Assembly (NCBI GenBank): GCA_041685645.1
Contig: JAWLFI010000006.1
Coordinates: 1-35,366 of the forward strand
Source: JAWLFI01 sp041685645
GTDB lineage: Bacteria; Bacteroidota; Bacteroidia; Chitinophagales; Saprospiraceae
Direction: 5' to 3'
Length of the DNA: 35,366 nucleotides
Shown: positions 8,152 to 18,120 of the stretch, piece by piece
Position numbering within the stretch: position 1 is the first letter of the stretch
Layout: every line of letters starts with the position of its first letter
The notes under the pieces: model-generated
What the model was told of the DNA's origin: nothing
The model's database searches: none
Seen by the model: only the letters and a program-made list of their open reading frames with translations
Program-made: the position numbers and the translations under genes

Positions 8152-11100
8152 TTAGGTTTTTGGCGAAGTCTCCTTTTCCTTTAAAACATCGACAGCGATG
8201 CGCTCTAACAGTTTTCTCGCTGTGCCAATATTCATAATATCATCTTTGATCATGATCAGATTTTTGCGACTCTGTTTGAGATTGAGGTTCAATGCTCTTC
8301 CCTCAGTAGAAATGTAAGTTAACATTTTTTGAAAATGATCGGTTTCATAAAAAGAAGATTGTGGATTCATCACAAAGTAACACCGCAATTTTCGCTTTTT
8401 CAAACTCAATCGCTCGAAGCCGAGTTTTTTGCAGAGCCAGCGCAGGCGCAATCCTTCGAAGAGCGTATCCACCGTTTTCGGCACGGGGCCAAATCGATCC
8501 TGGAGTTCCTTGCGAAAACGACCGATGCCCGCTTCACTTTCGATGGCATCCAATTGAGTGTACAAATTCAGTCGTTCCTGGATATTTGTGACGTATTGAT
8601 CTGGGATGAGCATTTCCTCATCAGCTTCCAGCGTCACATCGTCAATGTAGTCCGTTCGCTGCTCATTTTCTTTCTTAAACACCTCTTTAAACTCCCCTTC
8701 TTTCAACTCCTGAATGGCTTCCTTGAGGATTTTTTGATAAGTGGTGTATCCGATATCATTGATAAATCCGCTTTGTTCTGCACCCAATAAGTTGCCCGCA
8801 CCGCGAATATCCAGATCTCTCATAGCAATATTGATTCCATCTCCCAGGTCAGAGAACTCCTCCAGGGTCTGCAATCTTTTGCGGGATTCTGTGGTCAGTG
8901 TTGACATAGGTGGGCAGAACAAATAGCAAAATGCCTTTTTATTTGAGCGCCCCACCCTACCGCGCAGTTGGTGTAAGTCACTCAAGCCAAATTGATGGGC
9001 ATTATTGATAATAATCGTATTGGCATTGGGAATATCAAGGCCCGTTTCAATAATATTCGTACAAACCAGGACATCGAATTTGAAATCGATGAAGTCCGCC
9101 AGTGTTTTTTCCAGATTTCTCGACTCCATTTGACCGTGTGCCATTGCGACAGTCGCATCCGGGCAGCTTCGCTTGACCATTTCTGTTATTTCCGGCAGGG
9201 ATTTCACCCGATTGTGAACAAAAAACACTTGCCCTCCCCGATTGATTTCGTAATAAATTGAATCCTTGATGAGCTCTTCATTAAAGATTCGAATTTCCGT
9301 GTGGATAGATTGTCGGTTCGGCGGTGCGGTGCGCAATATCGACATATCTCTCGCAGCCATCAAGGAAAATGAGAGCGTGCGCGGAATGGGCGTTGCCGTA
9401 AGTGTCAGCGTATCTACATTGACCTTCATGCCTCGCAGCTTTTCTTTAGCCGTCACGCCAAACTTCTGTTCTTCATCAATAATGAGTAATCCCAGGTCTT
9501 TAAAGCCGGATTTCTTATTGAGCAGGGCATGTGTACCGATCAGAATATCAACTTTCCCCTCCTTAGCCGCTTCAAAAACTCTATTGCGTTCCGCTGTCGT
9601 TCGGAATCGATTGACATAATCTACCGTCACGCCAAATTCGTCCAATCTCTCCTGGAATGTTTTGTAGTGTTGCAGGGCTAAAATTGTAGTGGGTACTAAA
9701 AGCGCCACCTGTTTTCCTCCCACAACGGCCTTAAAGGCAGCGCGAATGGCCACTTCCGTTTTTCCGAATCCAACATCCCCACAGATCAGGCGGTCCATCG
9801 GGTGAGGCTGCTCCATATCTTCCTTGACTTCCTGAGTGGCCTTGAACTGGTCCGGAGTATCTTCATAAATAAAAGACGCTTCGAGTTCATTTTGCAAATA
9901 GCCGTCCTTTTGATAAGCAAAGCCCGGTTTTGACATGCGCCTTGCATAGAGCTTGATCAATTGTCCGGCAATATCTTTTACTTTTTTCTTCGTTTTTCGC
10001 TTGACTCGGGCCCAGGCATCAGACCCCAGTTTGTTGAGTTTAGGGCTTACACCCTCTTTTCCGGTATATTTTGATATTTTATGCAAGGACTGAATCCCAA
10101 CGTAAAGGACATCATTGTTTTTGTACAATAACCGCACAGATTCCTGAATTTGCCCGGAAATATCAATTTTTTCCAATCCGGAGAAGCGCCCTACGCCATG
10201 ATCGATGTGAACGACAAAATCGCCCGGCTTGAGCTCCCGAATCATTTTCAGGTTCAGCGCCTTGTCCTTTGTAAATCCCTTCCGAATGCGGTATCGGTGA
10301 TATCGCTGAAAGATTTGATGGTCCGTATAGCAAGCTATTTTTACTCTGTGGTCGCTAAATCCGTAGCTCAATGCAAAAGGCAGTATCTCAAAATCAATCC
10401 TGGCCTCCAGGTCTTTAAAAATCGTTTGAATTCTTTCAGCTTGTCTCAAATTGTCAGTCGCGATGATATTGGTTAACCCTGCGGCTCTGTTCCTCTTGAG
10501 CTGATCAATCAGAAGTTTGAAATTCTTATTGAAATCGGGCTGGGGACGCCCTTCAAAGATCAGCTGATCATCTACAGTAAGGAGATGTTGTGCCTCTTTG
10601 AGGTACAAGATATGAAATCGCTCTAATTGCTCGACCAAATCAACGGAGCCTGTAAATGAGTCTGAAAGAATCAGTTGACGCAACTCTTCCGGACTTTCCG
10701 GTGTGAGATTATTTCTATAAGTGAGCAGACGTTGTTCGCATTCCTGCAATTTGTCCTTTAGCATACCGGGTTGTTGAATCCAAACCACTGAGTTTTCCGG
10801 TAAAACTGAGAACAGGTCAACTTTTTCATCCGTTCGAAATTCAGTATTGACGTTGGGAATGATAGAAAACGCCTTTAGTTCTTTTTTGGACAACTGCGTG
10901 CTCGGGTCAAAGGCTCGAATACTCTCCACCTCGTCATCAAAAAGTTCTATGCGGTAGGGCCATTCGTTCCCATGACTAAAAATGTCAATAATCCCTCCCC
11001 GAATGGAGAATTGTCCCGGCTCATAGACAAAGTCTGTGCGTTCGAAACCATAATCCGACAGGATTTCGATCACCGTATCCACATCGAGTCGCTCTCCTTT

Positions 11101-11547
11101 AGCAATGCTGAGTCTGTTGCCGGCCAGGGAGTCCGGCGATACGATTTTTTCAAATAGACTTTCGGGGTAAGTAACGAGAATTTGCTTTTTCGCCCAATTG
11201 TAAGAAATCCGATTGATAACTTCTGTGCGCTGCAGCACTTGCGTAGAATTGAGTCGGCTGTAGTTCTGAGGTTGCCGAAAAGAATCCGGGAAAAACCATA
11301 CTTTGCCCTCATTGAGTGCATCAATATCATTTTGTAAATAGGCTGCAGCTTCCTTATCCTGAGCCACGATAACAAAAAGTTGCTCGGACAATTCAAAAGC
11401 CGCCTGAATAATAAAGGCGATCTGAGATCCAGCCCAGCCATCCACCATGGTGCGCCGGGGCTGGGGGGATTGTATCTTTTCGACCAACGACTGCACCAGC
11501 GCATCGTCTTTATAATTTTGTAGGATACTACCTAGGATTGGGGTCAT
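8152..11547 (-). CDS. mfd: Transcription-repair coupling factor Mfd
   Basis: A 1131-residue protein, close to E. coli Mfd (1148). It displaces stalled RNA polymerase and recruits the UvrABC excision machinery. An N-terminal UvrB-like region (RMT/GWAGSQIAF, then the SRPQNYSR-like segment) is followed by the RNA-polymerase-interacting domain around the KIAC to DFVVHIDHGVGRFSGL region (about 380-480). RecG-like translocase domains follow, with Walker A GDVGFGKTEVA (K596), DEEQ at about 690, TATPIPRTL and HQLRGRVGR. The C-terminal TRCF domain binds UvrA. It is the first gene of a run with two PH-domain genes. A TATCTTTG sequence lies only five bases before the ATG, too close for a normal leader. 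Confidence 0.97.
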   Translation of the reverse strand: MTPILGSILQNYKDDALVQSLVEKIQSPQPRRTMVDGWAGSQIAFIIQAAFELSEQLFVIVAQDKEAAAYLQNDIDALNEGKVWFFPDSFRQPQNYSRLNSTQVLQRTEVINRISYNWAKKQILVTYPESLFEKIVSPDSLAGNRLSIAKGERLDVDTVIEILSDYGFERTDFVYEPGQFSIRGGIIDIFSHGNEWPYRIELFDDEVESIRAFDPSTQLSKKELKAFSIIPNVNTEFRTDEKVDLFSVLPENSVVWIQQPGMLKDKLQECEQRLLTYRNNLTPESPEELRQLILSDSFTGSVDLVEQLERFHILYLKEAQHLLTVDDQLIFEGRPQPDFNKNFKLLIDQLKRNRAAGLTNIIATDNLRQAERIQTIFKDLEARIDFEILPFALSYGFSDHRVKIACYTDHQIFQRYHRYRIRKGFTKDKALNLKMIRELKPGDFVVHIDHGVGRFSGLEKIDISGQIQESVRLLYKNNDVLYVGIQSLHKISKYTGKEGVSPKLNKLGSDAWARVKRKTKKKVKDIAGQLIKLYARRMSKPGFAYQKDGYLQNELEASFIYEDTPDQFKATQEVKEDMEQPHPMDRLICGDVGFGKTEVAIRAAFKAVVGGKQVALLVPTTILALQHYKTFQERLDEFGVTVDYVNRFRTTAERNRVFEAAKEGKVDILIGTHALLNKKSGFKDLGLLIIDEEQKFGVTAKEKLRGMKVNVDTLTLTATPIPRTLSFSLMAARDMSILRTAPPNRQSIHTEIRIFNEELIKDSIYYEINRGGQVFFVHNRVKSLPEITEMVKRSCPDATVAMAHGQMESRNLEKTLADFIDFKFDVLVCTNIIETGLDIPNANTIIINNAHQFGLSDLHQLRGRVGRSNKKAFCYLFCPPMSTLTTESRKRLQTLEEFSDLGDGINIAMRDLDIRGAGNLLGAEQSGFINDIGYTTYQKILKEAIQELKEGEFKEVFKKENEQRTDYIDDVTLEADEEMLIPDQYVTNIQERLNLYTQLDAIESEAGIGRFRKELQDRFGPVPKTVDTLFEGLRLRWLCKKLGFERLSLKKRKLRCYFVMNPQSSFYETDHFQKMLTYISTEGRALNLNLKQSRKNLIMIKDDIMNIGTARKLLERIAVDVLKEKETSPKT

Positions 11548-11746
11548 AAGGGCAAAGATATTAATTCTACCACTCGATTTAGGAGAGCGAACAGAGAATA
11601 AGTCATAATAAGTGGAAGGGTGTACTTTTTGAAAACGCGAGGTATTTTTATTTTCTTTGAAATAGCGCTACATTGCAAGTACAAACACAACCGTATTGAA
11701 GTAACCTTTCAATTGAGTTTTAGTTTGAAATGATTAAGAATTAGCT

Positions 11747-12637
11747 ATGAAAAAATTCCCGGCGAAAGTTTTACTATTTGGAGAGTACGCAGTATTGGAA
11801 GGCAGCGAGGCTTTGGCCTCTCCACTGAATGATTTTTATGGAGAATGGAGCAAAGATCCGGATCCCGACGCTATTCCGGAGGTAGATGTCGATGCATTAA
11901 TTGAGCACATTGAAAAACTGATCGATAATAAAATTCTGACCTTTGACATAGAACAGATGCAAGAAGATTGGGATGATGGCTGGAGACTGAGCTCAAATAT
12001 CCCCGTGGGATATGGTTTGGGTAGTTCCGGAGCTTTCACAGCGGCCTTGTATCACAAATACGGCCAGGGTGAATATACGACGATGGCTCCGAATAAAGTG
12101 AAGCGGCATTCAGCTTTGATAGAGAGTTTTTTTCACGGAGAAAGTTCCGGCCTGGATCCAACCATTTCAATCTATAACAAAGCCATCCACAGCAAATATG
12201 AATGGGAGTTCGTGGATGGAAATATTTTTGATCCCATCAAAGACGACGGGCTGAGATTTTTTCTCTTGGACAGCGGACAGGCCAGGACTTCGAAGTCCAT
12301 GATCGCCCACTTCAAGACACAAACAACCAGCCCCAAATTCAGGACTGATGTACTTCAACCTTTGATTGATAAAAACCAAAAGGCCATTGAATACACTCTG
12401 GAAGGCAACCGAAAACTATGGGAGGAATTTCAAGCCATCAGTCAATTGGAATTTTCTCATTTCGAGCCCATGATTATAGACGGCATTAAAGAAATATGGG
12501 CTGAAATGCTGGTGGAAGATGCGCCTCACCTTCTCAAACTCTGTGGTGCCGGTGGCGGTGGATACTATCTGGGGCTCACCAAAGACATCGATCACAGTAT
12601 GAGATATTTGGGCATTGACAAGGTAATCATGTTGTGA
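11747..12637 (+). CDS. Mevalonate kinase-like GHMP kinase
   Basis: A 296-residue GHMP-superfamily kinase. The N-terminal motif KFPAKVLLFGEYAVLEGS is typical of mevalonate kinases. The glycine-rich ATP loop PVGYGLGSSGAFTAALY starts at residue 86. HGESSGLDP (about 130-139) carries the probable catalytic aspartate, and LCGAGGGGYYLG near the C-terminus is motif 3. The enzyme would phosphorylate mevalonate in isoprenoid synthesis; this divergent short form is the one found in Bacteroidota that use the mevalonate pathway. No other gene of the pathway is in the window. It is transcribed alone, divergently from mfd and convergent with a methyltransferase gene. Another GHMP substrate cannot be ruled out. 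Confidence 0.83.
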   Translation: MKKFPAKVLLFGEYAVLEGSEALASPLNDFYGEWSKDPDPDAIPEVDVDALIEHIEKLIDNKILTFDIEQMQEDWDDGWRLSSNIPVGYGLGSSGAFTAALYHKYGQGEYTTMAPNKVKRHSALIESFFHGESSGLDPTISIYNKAIHSKYEWEFVDGNIFDPIKDDGLRFFLLDSGQARTSKSMIAHFKTQTTSPKFRTDVLQPLIDKNQKAIEYTLEGNRKLWEEFQAISQLEFSHFEPMIIDGIKEIWAEMLVEDAPHLLKLCGAGGGGYYLGLTKDIDHSMRYLGIDKVIML

Positions 12638-12672
12638 TAAATCCCCAAAAACCCTTTAGATCTCGCAGATCA

Positions 12673-13242
12673 TTATGATTTGTGATGACCATTTACCTGA
12701 CTCGTCAAAACAAATGCAGGGGGAAGATTCAGTGGGATAAATTTCGTCTTGACATTGCCAAAAATCTCTCGGTACATCTTTCTGGCGACCAGGCTATAGT
12801 GCACCTGAATATAAGGAGCGCCGACTTTCATATTGTCTCGACAAACAGAGATAATCTTACGCGCCTCTCGTTCAGAAAAAATAACGAATGGAATGGCTGA
12901 AACAACGGCATCAATTTTACCAAAATTGTATTCTTTGAGATACTTTTCCAAATGTTCGGCTCCATCTTCAATCACGATCAAGCGATTATCGTCGATAGAT
13001 CTCAGCTGATCAGTAAAAAGAGAATTGACTTCAAATACCATAAGGCGGGCATCAGGAGCCATGGCTCGCAAAATATGCTTAGTTATCACACCATCTCCGG
13101 CTCCCAGTTCAACAATAGTTTTTGCCTGAGTATAGTCTACCTGTTCGGCAGCTCCTTTGCAAAGCGAAGGCGAACTCTTAGTAATCGTACCCACCGTTTT
13201 CAAATTGCGGATACTTTCTCTTATAAAAGGAAGATTTTTCAT
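12673..13242 (-). CDS. SAM-dependent methyltransferase, PmtA/COG3963-like
   Basis: A 189-residue class I methyltransferase. SAM-binding motif I is VELGAGDG at 44-51, an acidic end of strand 2 follows (VFEVN at 69-73), and motif IV is DAVVSAIPF at 111-119. The start FIRESIRNLKTVGTITKSSPSL and the SAIPF motif resemble phospholipid N-methyltransferases and the related rRNA adenine dimethylase fold. Methylation of phosphatidylethanolamine is the best guess, but the substrate is not fixed by the sequence. The gene follows the envelope-protein gene after 15 bases and closes the minus-strand run starting at cinA. Confidence 0.75.
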   Translation of the reverse strand: MKNLPFIRESIRNLKTVGTITKSSPSLCKGAAEQVDYTQAKTIVELGAGDGVITKHILRAMAPDARLMVFEVNSLFTDQLRSIDDNRLIVIEDGAEHLEKYLKEYNFGKIDAVVSAIPFVIFSEREARKIISVCRDNMKVGAPYIQVHYSLVARKMYREIFGNVKTKFIPLNLPPAFVLTSQVNGHHKS

Positions 13243-13257
13243 CGTCTAGAATTTCAT

Positions 13258-15297
13258 TTAATCAACATAAATATAGGAGGTAAGATCCTTGAATTTATGT
13301 TTTAAAGGGTGCAGTTCGCCACGGGTTTTCCGAATCCCGTCTATATTTGCTACAATAAATGCGCCTTTATGCCCGGAAGCCAACAAGCGTCTTCTCAAAT
13401 TTTTAGCTTCTCTGTAAGAGGTAAATAGTCCCACGGTATAGTGATTCACATCTTTTCCATAGCGCACCCTTATCATCGGCCATTGAAACTCTTCCAACAC
13501 CTCACTTTCATAAAGCCTTTCAAGGGCTGCTACTTGAACACTATATGTCAGACCAGAAAGCAGCTTTTCGGCTGCAAGATAAAAAAAGTCTGATTCATGG
13601 AGCAGTTCATTCATATCGGTAGCTCCAATAGGCGAAGCATTTTCTTTGTAATCAGAAATATTGGAAAGCAAGAAGTCGATGCGATATTGATAGTTACTTT
13701 TATCCTTAGACTTATTTTCAGCACTGCCAGAGCCTGCTCCTGTCAGGTGGATTCGCTCAGCTGCAATCCCATTTTCATTGAGATATTGGGCGATTTGATT
13801 CGCCTTTTCCATTGAAAACAGCAAATCGTATATTTTTGGTCCATCATATCTCGAACGGCTAATGATTTGTATATCGATATCTGACTGATGCCTCAATTGC
13901 CGAGATAACTTATTCAGAAAAGTAGCATTCGCAGGGGAAATCCCCTCTTCCAGACTGGTAAAAAACAAGGGCTTAAGGTGCAGATTCTCTGTCCCACTGA
14001 CTCCATTTTCAGCCAACGCCTCGGTATTATTGTTGTTTAACGCTTCTTCACTCAGGAGAGGCTCTTTAAAATATGCCTGATAGATGTCAAATCCTCCTAT
14101 GGATTCAGGTCGATTAGAAACAAAGTAAGCCGAGTACTCATCCTCTCCCCACTTAAAGAATAGTTCATCCTTTAGAGAGTTGACGCCCAGGCCTAAATTC
14201 ACAGGTGAAGACCATCTATTTCCCCTTTTCACACTGTAGAAAACATCAAAACCGCCCAGGCCTTCAGGTCGATCGGATGAGAAAAACAAGATTTTGCCAT
14301 TGGGATGTAAACTCGGAGCGCGCTCATGCCAGGGGCCGTTGACCAAGCCGGGAATCGCTTGGGGTACCGTCCAGCTTTTCCCTTGTGGGCAAGTTTTATA
14401 AATATCATACCCTCCTTCTGTGCCTTCCATAACCGCTGAAAATAGAATGCACCCCTCTGGAGTAAAAAACAAATCGGTATCGCCGAATTCAGCGCTGGGC
14501 GGAGGTACAAACTCTTTTTCAAAATGCGGAGAAATGGAATTTTCCGTTAATTGGCCCGAATGAAACTCTCCATACGGCCAATGTTCTCCGGAAAATAATA
14601 CTCCTTCATTATTTTTTGGGCTAACATGATATATGATCGCATTTTTGTCAGATGCCGGGAATGCTATTTCTCGGGGCGACTCGGCATGTAATGCTAAGAA
14701 ATAGGGGCGAAACGCAGATTGCTTTGATGTATCCCCATCATGCTGCCGATTAGATGAAAAGACAAGCCCCCTATGCTCTTCTTTCCCAATGGGAAAAGGT
14801 GCCCATTCATCGCTTACGCCATTGACTTCATGCCCCATATTTTGGACAAATGCTACCCGTCCCCCTGCGTGCACTTTTTCTCCAGTTTCACAATGTAAAA
14901 GCGCTTGTTCTACGAGTTCTTTTTTGGAAGTACTGGCATAACGCCAGTATTTCTTGTACATCTTTGCTGCGGCATCAAAGCGGTTTTGCGCGTGCAAAAT
15001 CCTGGCTTCCCACCAATAGATATCAGGTGGCGGAGATGCCGATTGTTCTCTCAGAAAAAAAAGCTCTTCCGAAGCAGAACCATAATACCCTTTCTCGTAA
15101 TATGCCTGCGCCAACTGGAGAGCCACCATAGATCGATTTCCCGTTAGTTCTAAATACTCCTCATAAGAATCAATCGCTCCTTGATAATCCCGCTGCTCAA
15201 AAGCCAGCTTTGCACTTTCAAGGGTTTCCAATGGCAGCTGTGCTGAGATACGAATACCCCAAGCTATCAAAACCACTAGAAACACTATTCTTTGCAT
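13258..15297 (-). CDS. Envelope protein: TPR, beta-propeller, OmpA-like, SPOR
   Basis: A 679-residue exported protein with a signal peptide (1-19, ending RISAQ). TPR-like helices follow (about 20-145). A PD40/WD40-type beta-propeller covers about 165-425, with repeats such as LFFSSDRPEGLGGFDVF and FVSNRPESIGGFDIY. A degenerate OmpA C-terminal-like domain covers about 445-545, and a SPOR domain about 583-660 (begins YSVQVAAL). The order up to the OmpA part resembles PorE-like proteins of the type IX secretion and gliding systems, but those do not usually end in SPOR, which binds denuded peptidoglycan glycans (family knowledge). The usual peptidoglycan-contacting Asp and Arg of OmpA appear replaced (R483, K498). 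It starts nine bases after the E2 stop. Confidence 0.85.
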   Translation of the reverse strand: MQRIVFLVVLIAWGIRISAQLPLETLESAKLAFEQRDYQGAIDSYEEYLELTGNRSMVALQLAQAYYEKGYYGSASEELFFLREQSASPPPDIYWWEARILHAQNRFDAAAKMYKKYWRYASTSKKELVEQALLHCETGEKVHAGGRVAFVQNMGHEVNGVSDEWAPFPIGKEEHRGLVFSSNRQHDGDTSKQSAFRPYFLALHAESPREIAFPASDKNAIIYHVSPKNNEGVLFSGEHWPYGEFHSGQLTENSISPHFEKEFVPPPSAEFGDTDLFFTPEGCILFSAVMEGTEGGYDIYKTCPQGKSWTVPQAIPGLVNGPWHERAPSLHPNGKILFFSSDRPEGLGGFDVFYSVKRGNRWSSPVNLGLGVNSLKDELFFKWGEDEYSAYFVSNRPESIGGFDIYQAYFKEPLLSEEALNNNNTEALAENGVSGTENLHLKPLFFTSLEEGISPANATFLNKLSRQLRHQSDIDIQIISRSRYDGPKIYDLLFSMEKANQIAQYLNENGIAAERIHLTGAGSGSAENKSKDKSNYQYRIDFLLSNISDYKENASPIGATDMNELLHESDFFYLAAEKLLSGLTYSVQVAALERLYESEVLEEFQWPMIRVRYGKDVNHYTVGLFTSYREAKNLRRRLLASGHKGAFIVANIDGIRKTRGELHPLKHKFKDLTSYIYVD

Positions 15298-15306
15298 AGC
15301 TGGGAT

Positions 15307-16674
15307 TTATATTTCTCGATTGGGGTCAAAGGCCTCAAGGTTCTTGCCAATTTGGCTTAAAAATGTACCTCCCAACATACCATCAACTACTCTATGGTCA
15401 TAAGAGAGTGACAAATACATCATTTGTCGAATAGCGATTACATCTCCGTGTTCTGTTTCCAAAACTGCCGGTTTCTTTCGAATCGCTCCAGTCGCCAAAA
15501 TGGCGACCTGTGGCTGAAAAATAATAGGCGTACCCATCACATTACCGAAGGTACCCACATTAGTAATTGTAAATGTCCCTCCCTGCAGTTCGTCGGGTTT
15601 CAGTTCGTTGTTTCTCGCCCTGCTTGCCAGATCATTCACCCCTTTGGCCAAGCCAACGAGGCTCAGGTGATTGGCGTCCTTAATCACCGGAACGATAAGA
15701 TTACCGGAAGGTAAGGCCGTTGCCATACCAATGTTGATGTGCTTTCTCTGAATAATATTTGTTCCGTCCACAGAAATATTCACACCCGGAAATTCGCTTA
15801 GGGCCTTGGTCACAGCTTCAATAAAAATGGGAGTGAAGGTGATTTTTGTTCCATATTTCTCCTGAAACTTCTTTTTATTCTTATTGCGCCAGTTGAACAG
15901 ATTTGTCACATCTACTTCTACGTTTGAAGTAACGTGGGGGCTAGTTCTTTTGGACCGAACCATATGTTCGGATATCATTTTCCGCATCCGATCCATTTCT
16001 ACGATCTCATCATCTGCGCCGACGGATACTGCGGGAGCCTGAGTAGGAGTTTCCGCTGAGGATGCCGCTGGTTTTGTACCTGCAGATTGACTTTTTGCTT
16101 GCTTCTGAGGTGCCGCGGTTCGATTTTCAAGATACTGCAATATATCGTGTTTAGTGACGCGTCCTTCGCGTCCCGTGCCCGGAACAGAATCTAATTCCTG
16201 CTTTCCAATTCCTTCAGTGGCAGCGATTTTCCTCACTAGTGGAGAATAAAAACGATCGCTCTGGCCCGGACGCATGGATTTTTCGTCCACCTCAACTTCA
16301 CCCTCTTGTGCAGCGGGTTGTGGAGCCGATTCTGCTTCCTTTGTCGCGTCTTTTGGTTGGGGTGCAGCAGCCTTTTGGGGGGCTTCTACTTTTTCTTCTT
16401 TTTTAGCAGCAGGGCTGGCCTCTGCTTCAGAAGCTTCAGTTTCTATGATCGCGATCGTCTCTCCTACAGGGACGACATCGTCCACTTGAAAAAGAATTTT
16501 ACTGATTGTACCTTCGACGGGAGAGGGGACTTCTGAATCAACTTTATCCGTAGCTATCTCGAGAATGGTTTCATCCACTTCCACCTTGTCCCCTTCTTGT
16601 TTCAACCAATTTAGGATGGTAGCTTCTATAATGCTCTCACCCATCTTGGGCATGACTAAATCAAATGATGCCAT
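15307..16674 (-). CDS. 2-oxoacid dehydrogenase E2, dihydrolipoamide acyltransferase
   Basis: A 455-residue E2 component. An N-terminal lipoyl domain carries the lipoylated lysine K44 in ATDKVDSEV. An Ala/Pro/Lys-rich linker (about 80-130), an E3/E1-binding domain (about 138-178, starting FYSPLVRKIA) and a second linker follow. The catalytic domain ends with DHRVVDG (H427 and D431). The sequence is closest in feel to branched-chain or 2-oxoglutarate type E2 proteins of Bacteroidota; which complex it belongs to cannot be decided because no E1 or E3 gene is nearby. It follows cinA after 59 bases. A -7-like TATTTTTG (plus-strand CAAAAATA at 16721-16728) could give it its own promoter, without a clear -33 box. 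Confidence 0.94.
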   Translation of the reverse strand: MASFDLVMPKMGESIIEATILNWLKQEGDKVEVDETILEIATDKVDSEVPSPVEGTISKILFQVDDVVPVGETIAIIETEASEAEASPAAKKEEKVEAPQKAAAPQPKDATKEAESAPQPAAQEGEVEVDEKSMRPGQSDRFYSPLVRKIAATEGIGKQELDSVPGTGREGRVTKHDILQYLENRTAAPQKQAKSQSAGTKPAASSAETPTQAPAVSVGADDEIVEMDRMRKMISEHMVRSKRTSPHVTSNVEVDVTNLFNWRNKNKKKFQEKYGTKITFTPIFIEAVTKALSEFPGVNISVDGTNIIQRKHINIGMATALPSGNLIVPVIKDANHLSLVGLAKGVNDLASRARNNELKPDELQGGTFTITNVGTFGNVMGTPIIFQPQVAILATGAIRKKPAVLETEHGDVIAIRQMMYLSLSYDHRVVDGMLGGTFLSQIGKNLEAFDPNREI

Positions 16675-16733
16675 AATCTATGAATATCTATGTGTTTCTA
16701 ATTTGGAAAATATACGCAGGCAAAAATAAGGAA

Positions 16734-17978
16734 TTAAAGCGCCATTAAAAAGCGCCGCACCAAATTCAGAGCCAACATCGTACTATATTCGATATTTAGC
16801 GCCCTGTTTTTGTTGAGTTGGAGCTTCTTTACGATCACCTTATCGGCATTCCCACAGGCAAGCCAAACAGTACCGACGGGCTTTTCTTCAGTGCCTCCGC
16901 CCGGTCCGGCAATTCCCGAACTCGCTACGGCAATATCAGCGCCTAAATTTTTACTTGCTCCTATCACCATCTCTCTGACCGTGTCTTCACTTACGGCTCC
17001 AAATTGTTCTAATGTAGCATTCGATACATCTAACAACTTTGTTTTCAACATGTTGCTATAAGCTACAACACCGCCGGTGAAAAACTGAGAAGATCCTGCA
17101 TTTGCCGTAATGTGTCGAGCGATATTGCCTCCCGTACAGCTTTCGGCGGTGGCCAGAGTCAGACCCTTTTGAACCATCAAGTCCTGAACCGATTGAGCTA
17201 GAGAGCTGCGATTGTACCCATACACCAAATCTCCCAGGCGATAGACAAACTTTTCCTTCCATTTATTCAGCTCTTCACGAACAACTGCAGCATCTGTTCC
17301 GGTGCTCGTTAAACGCAAGCGAACACGAGCTAGATGGGGCAAGTAGGCCAATTTGATATGTTCGGGCAGTGCATCTTCGAGGTCCTCTACGAGCTCGGCG
17401 ATCTGACTTTCTCCCCGTCCCACCGTGAGAATCGTCGTTCGCTCGAGATGAAGTCCCTCGGTTTGTCTTTGGAGGCGGGGAATAACCTCATTTTCCATCA
17501 GATACTTCATTTCATAGGGAACTCCCGGCATGGATACCGTCCAACTTCCATTTTGGCGAAACAACATGCCGGGGGCAGTGCCCATTTTATTTTCGAGTTG
17601 TTCTGCATTGACGGGCATATAACACTGGAGCTTATGAGCCGATGTGGCCTTTCTCCCGAGTTTTTTGAAATACAATTGTAGTCTCTCGTACAGATTTTCA
17701 TCCAAAACCAAATCAGTATTGTAGTACTCGGCGAGTACTTTCTTTGTGATATCGTCTTTTGTGGGCCCGAGTCCTCCGGTGAGCAATATCAAATTGGCTT
17801 TTTTGTGAGCGGAAGATAGCGCCTCCCGAATGGCATAAGCATCATCGGATACAACGATCTGCTCAACCACCTGAACTCCAATTTCAGAGAGGCTTTCCGC
17901 CATCCAGGCAGCATTGGTATTTATAATTTGTCCCAAAAGGATTTCATCTCCAATATTAATGATTACTGCTGTTTGCAT
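16734..17978 (-). CDS. cinA: CinA family nicotinamide-nucleotide amidohydrolase
   Basis: A 414-residue CinA protein, the usual length. The N-terminal MoaB/MogA-like domain has GDEILLGQIINTN, LTGGLGPTKDD and GTAPG. The C-terminal domain has ATAESCTGGNIA and SSGIAGPGGGTEEKPVG, the PncC-type NMN deamidase signature. It recycles nicotinamide mononucleotide to nicotinate mononucleotide and has ADP-ribose pyrophosphatase activity in some species (family knowledge). The reading frame stays open upstream to 18284, but that extension is translated from the GC-rich repeat. The family start MQTAVIINIGDEIL fixes the ATG at 17976-17978. It heads the run cinA, E2, envelope protein, methyltransferase. Confidence 0.96.
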   Translation of the reverse strand: MQTAVIINIGDEILLGQIINTNAAWMAESLSEIGVQVVEQIVVSDDAYAIREALSSAHKKANLILLTGGLGPTKDDITKKVLAEYYNTDLVLDENLYERLQLYFKKLGRKATSAHKLQCYMPVNAEQLENKMGTAPGMLFRQNGSWTVSMPGVPYEMKYLMENEVIPRLQRQTEGLHLERTTILTVGRGESQIAELVEDLEDALPEHIKLAYLPHLARVRLRLTSTGTDAAVVREELNKWKEKFVYRLGDLVYGYNRSSLAQSVQDLMVQKGLTLATAESCTGGNIARHITANAGSSQFFTGGVVAYSNMLKTKLLDVSNATLEQFGAVSEDTVREMVIGASKNLGADIAVASSGIAGPGGGTEEKPVGTVWLACGNADKVIVKKLQLNKNRALNIEYSTMLALNLVRRFLMAL

Positions 17979-18120
17979 GATATATCTATTTGAAAGTGGA
18001 AAGCAACTTGCAGTCTTTAAAGTCAAAAGGTGAGGATTTGTTGAGAAAAGCAGGAATATTATCTCACATAAATGGCAGAAAGGAAAAACAAATTCACACA
18101 AGACCCAAAAAAGGATAAGC

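Noticed and set aside
11553..11560. TATCTTTG -7 match before mfd
   Set aside because: It is five bases from the ATG and no TTTG is at the -33 distance; would need a leaderless message.
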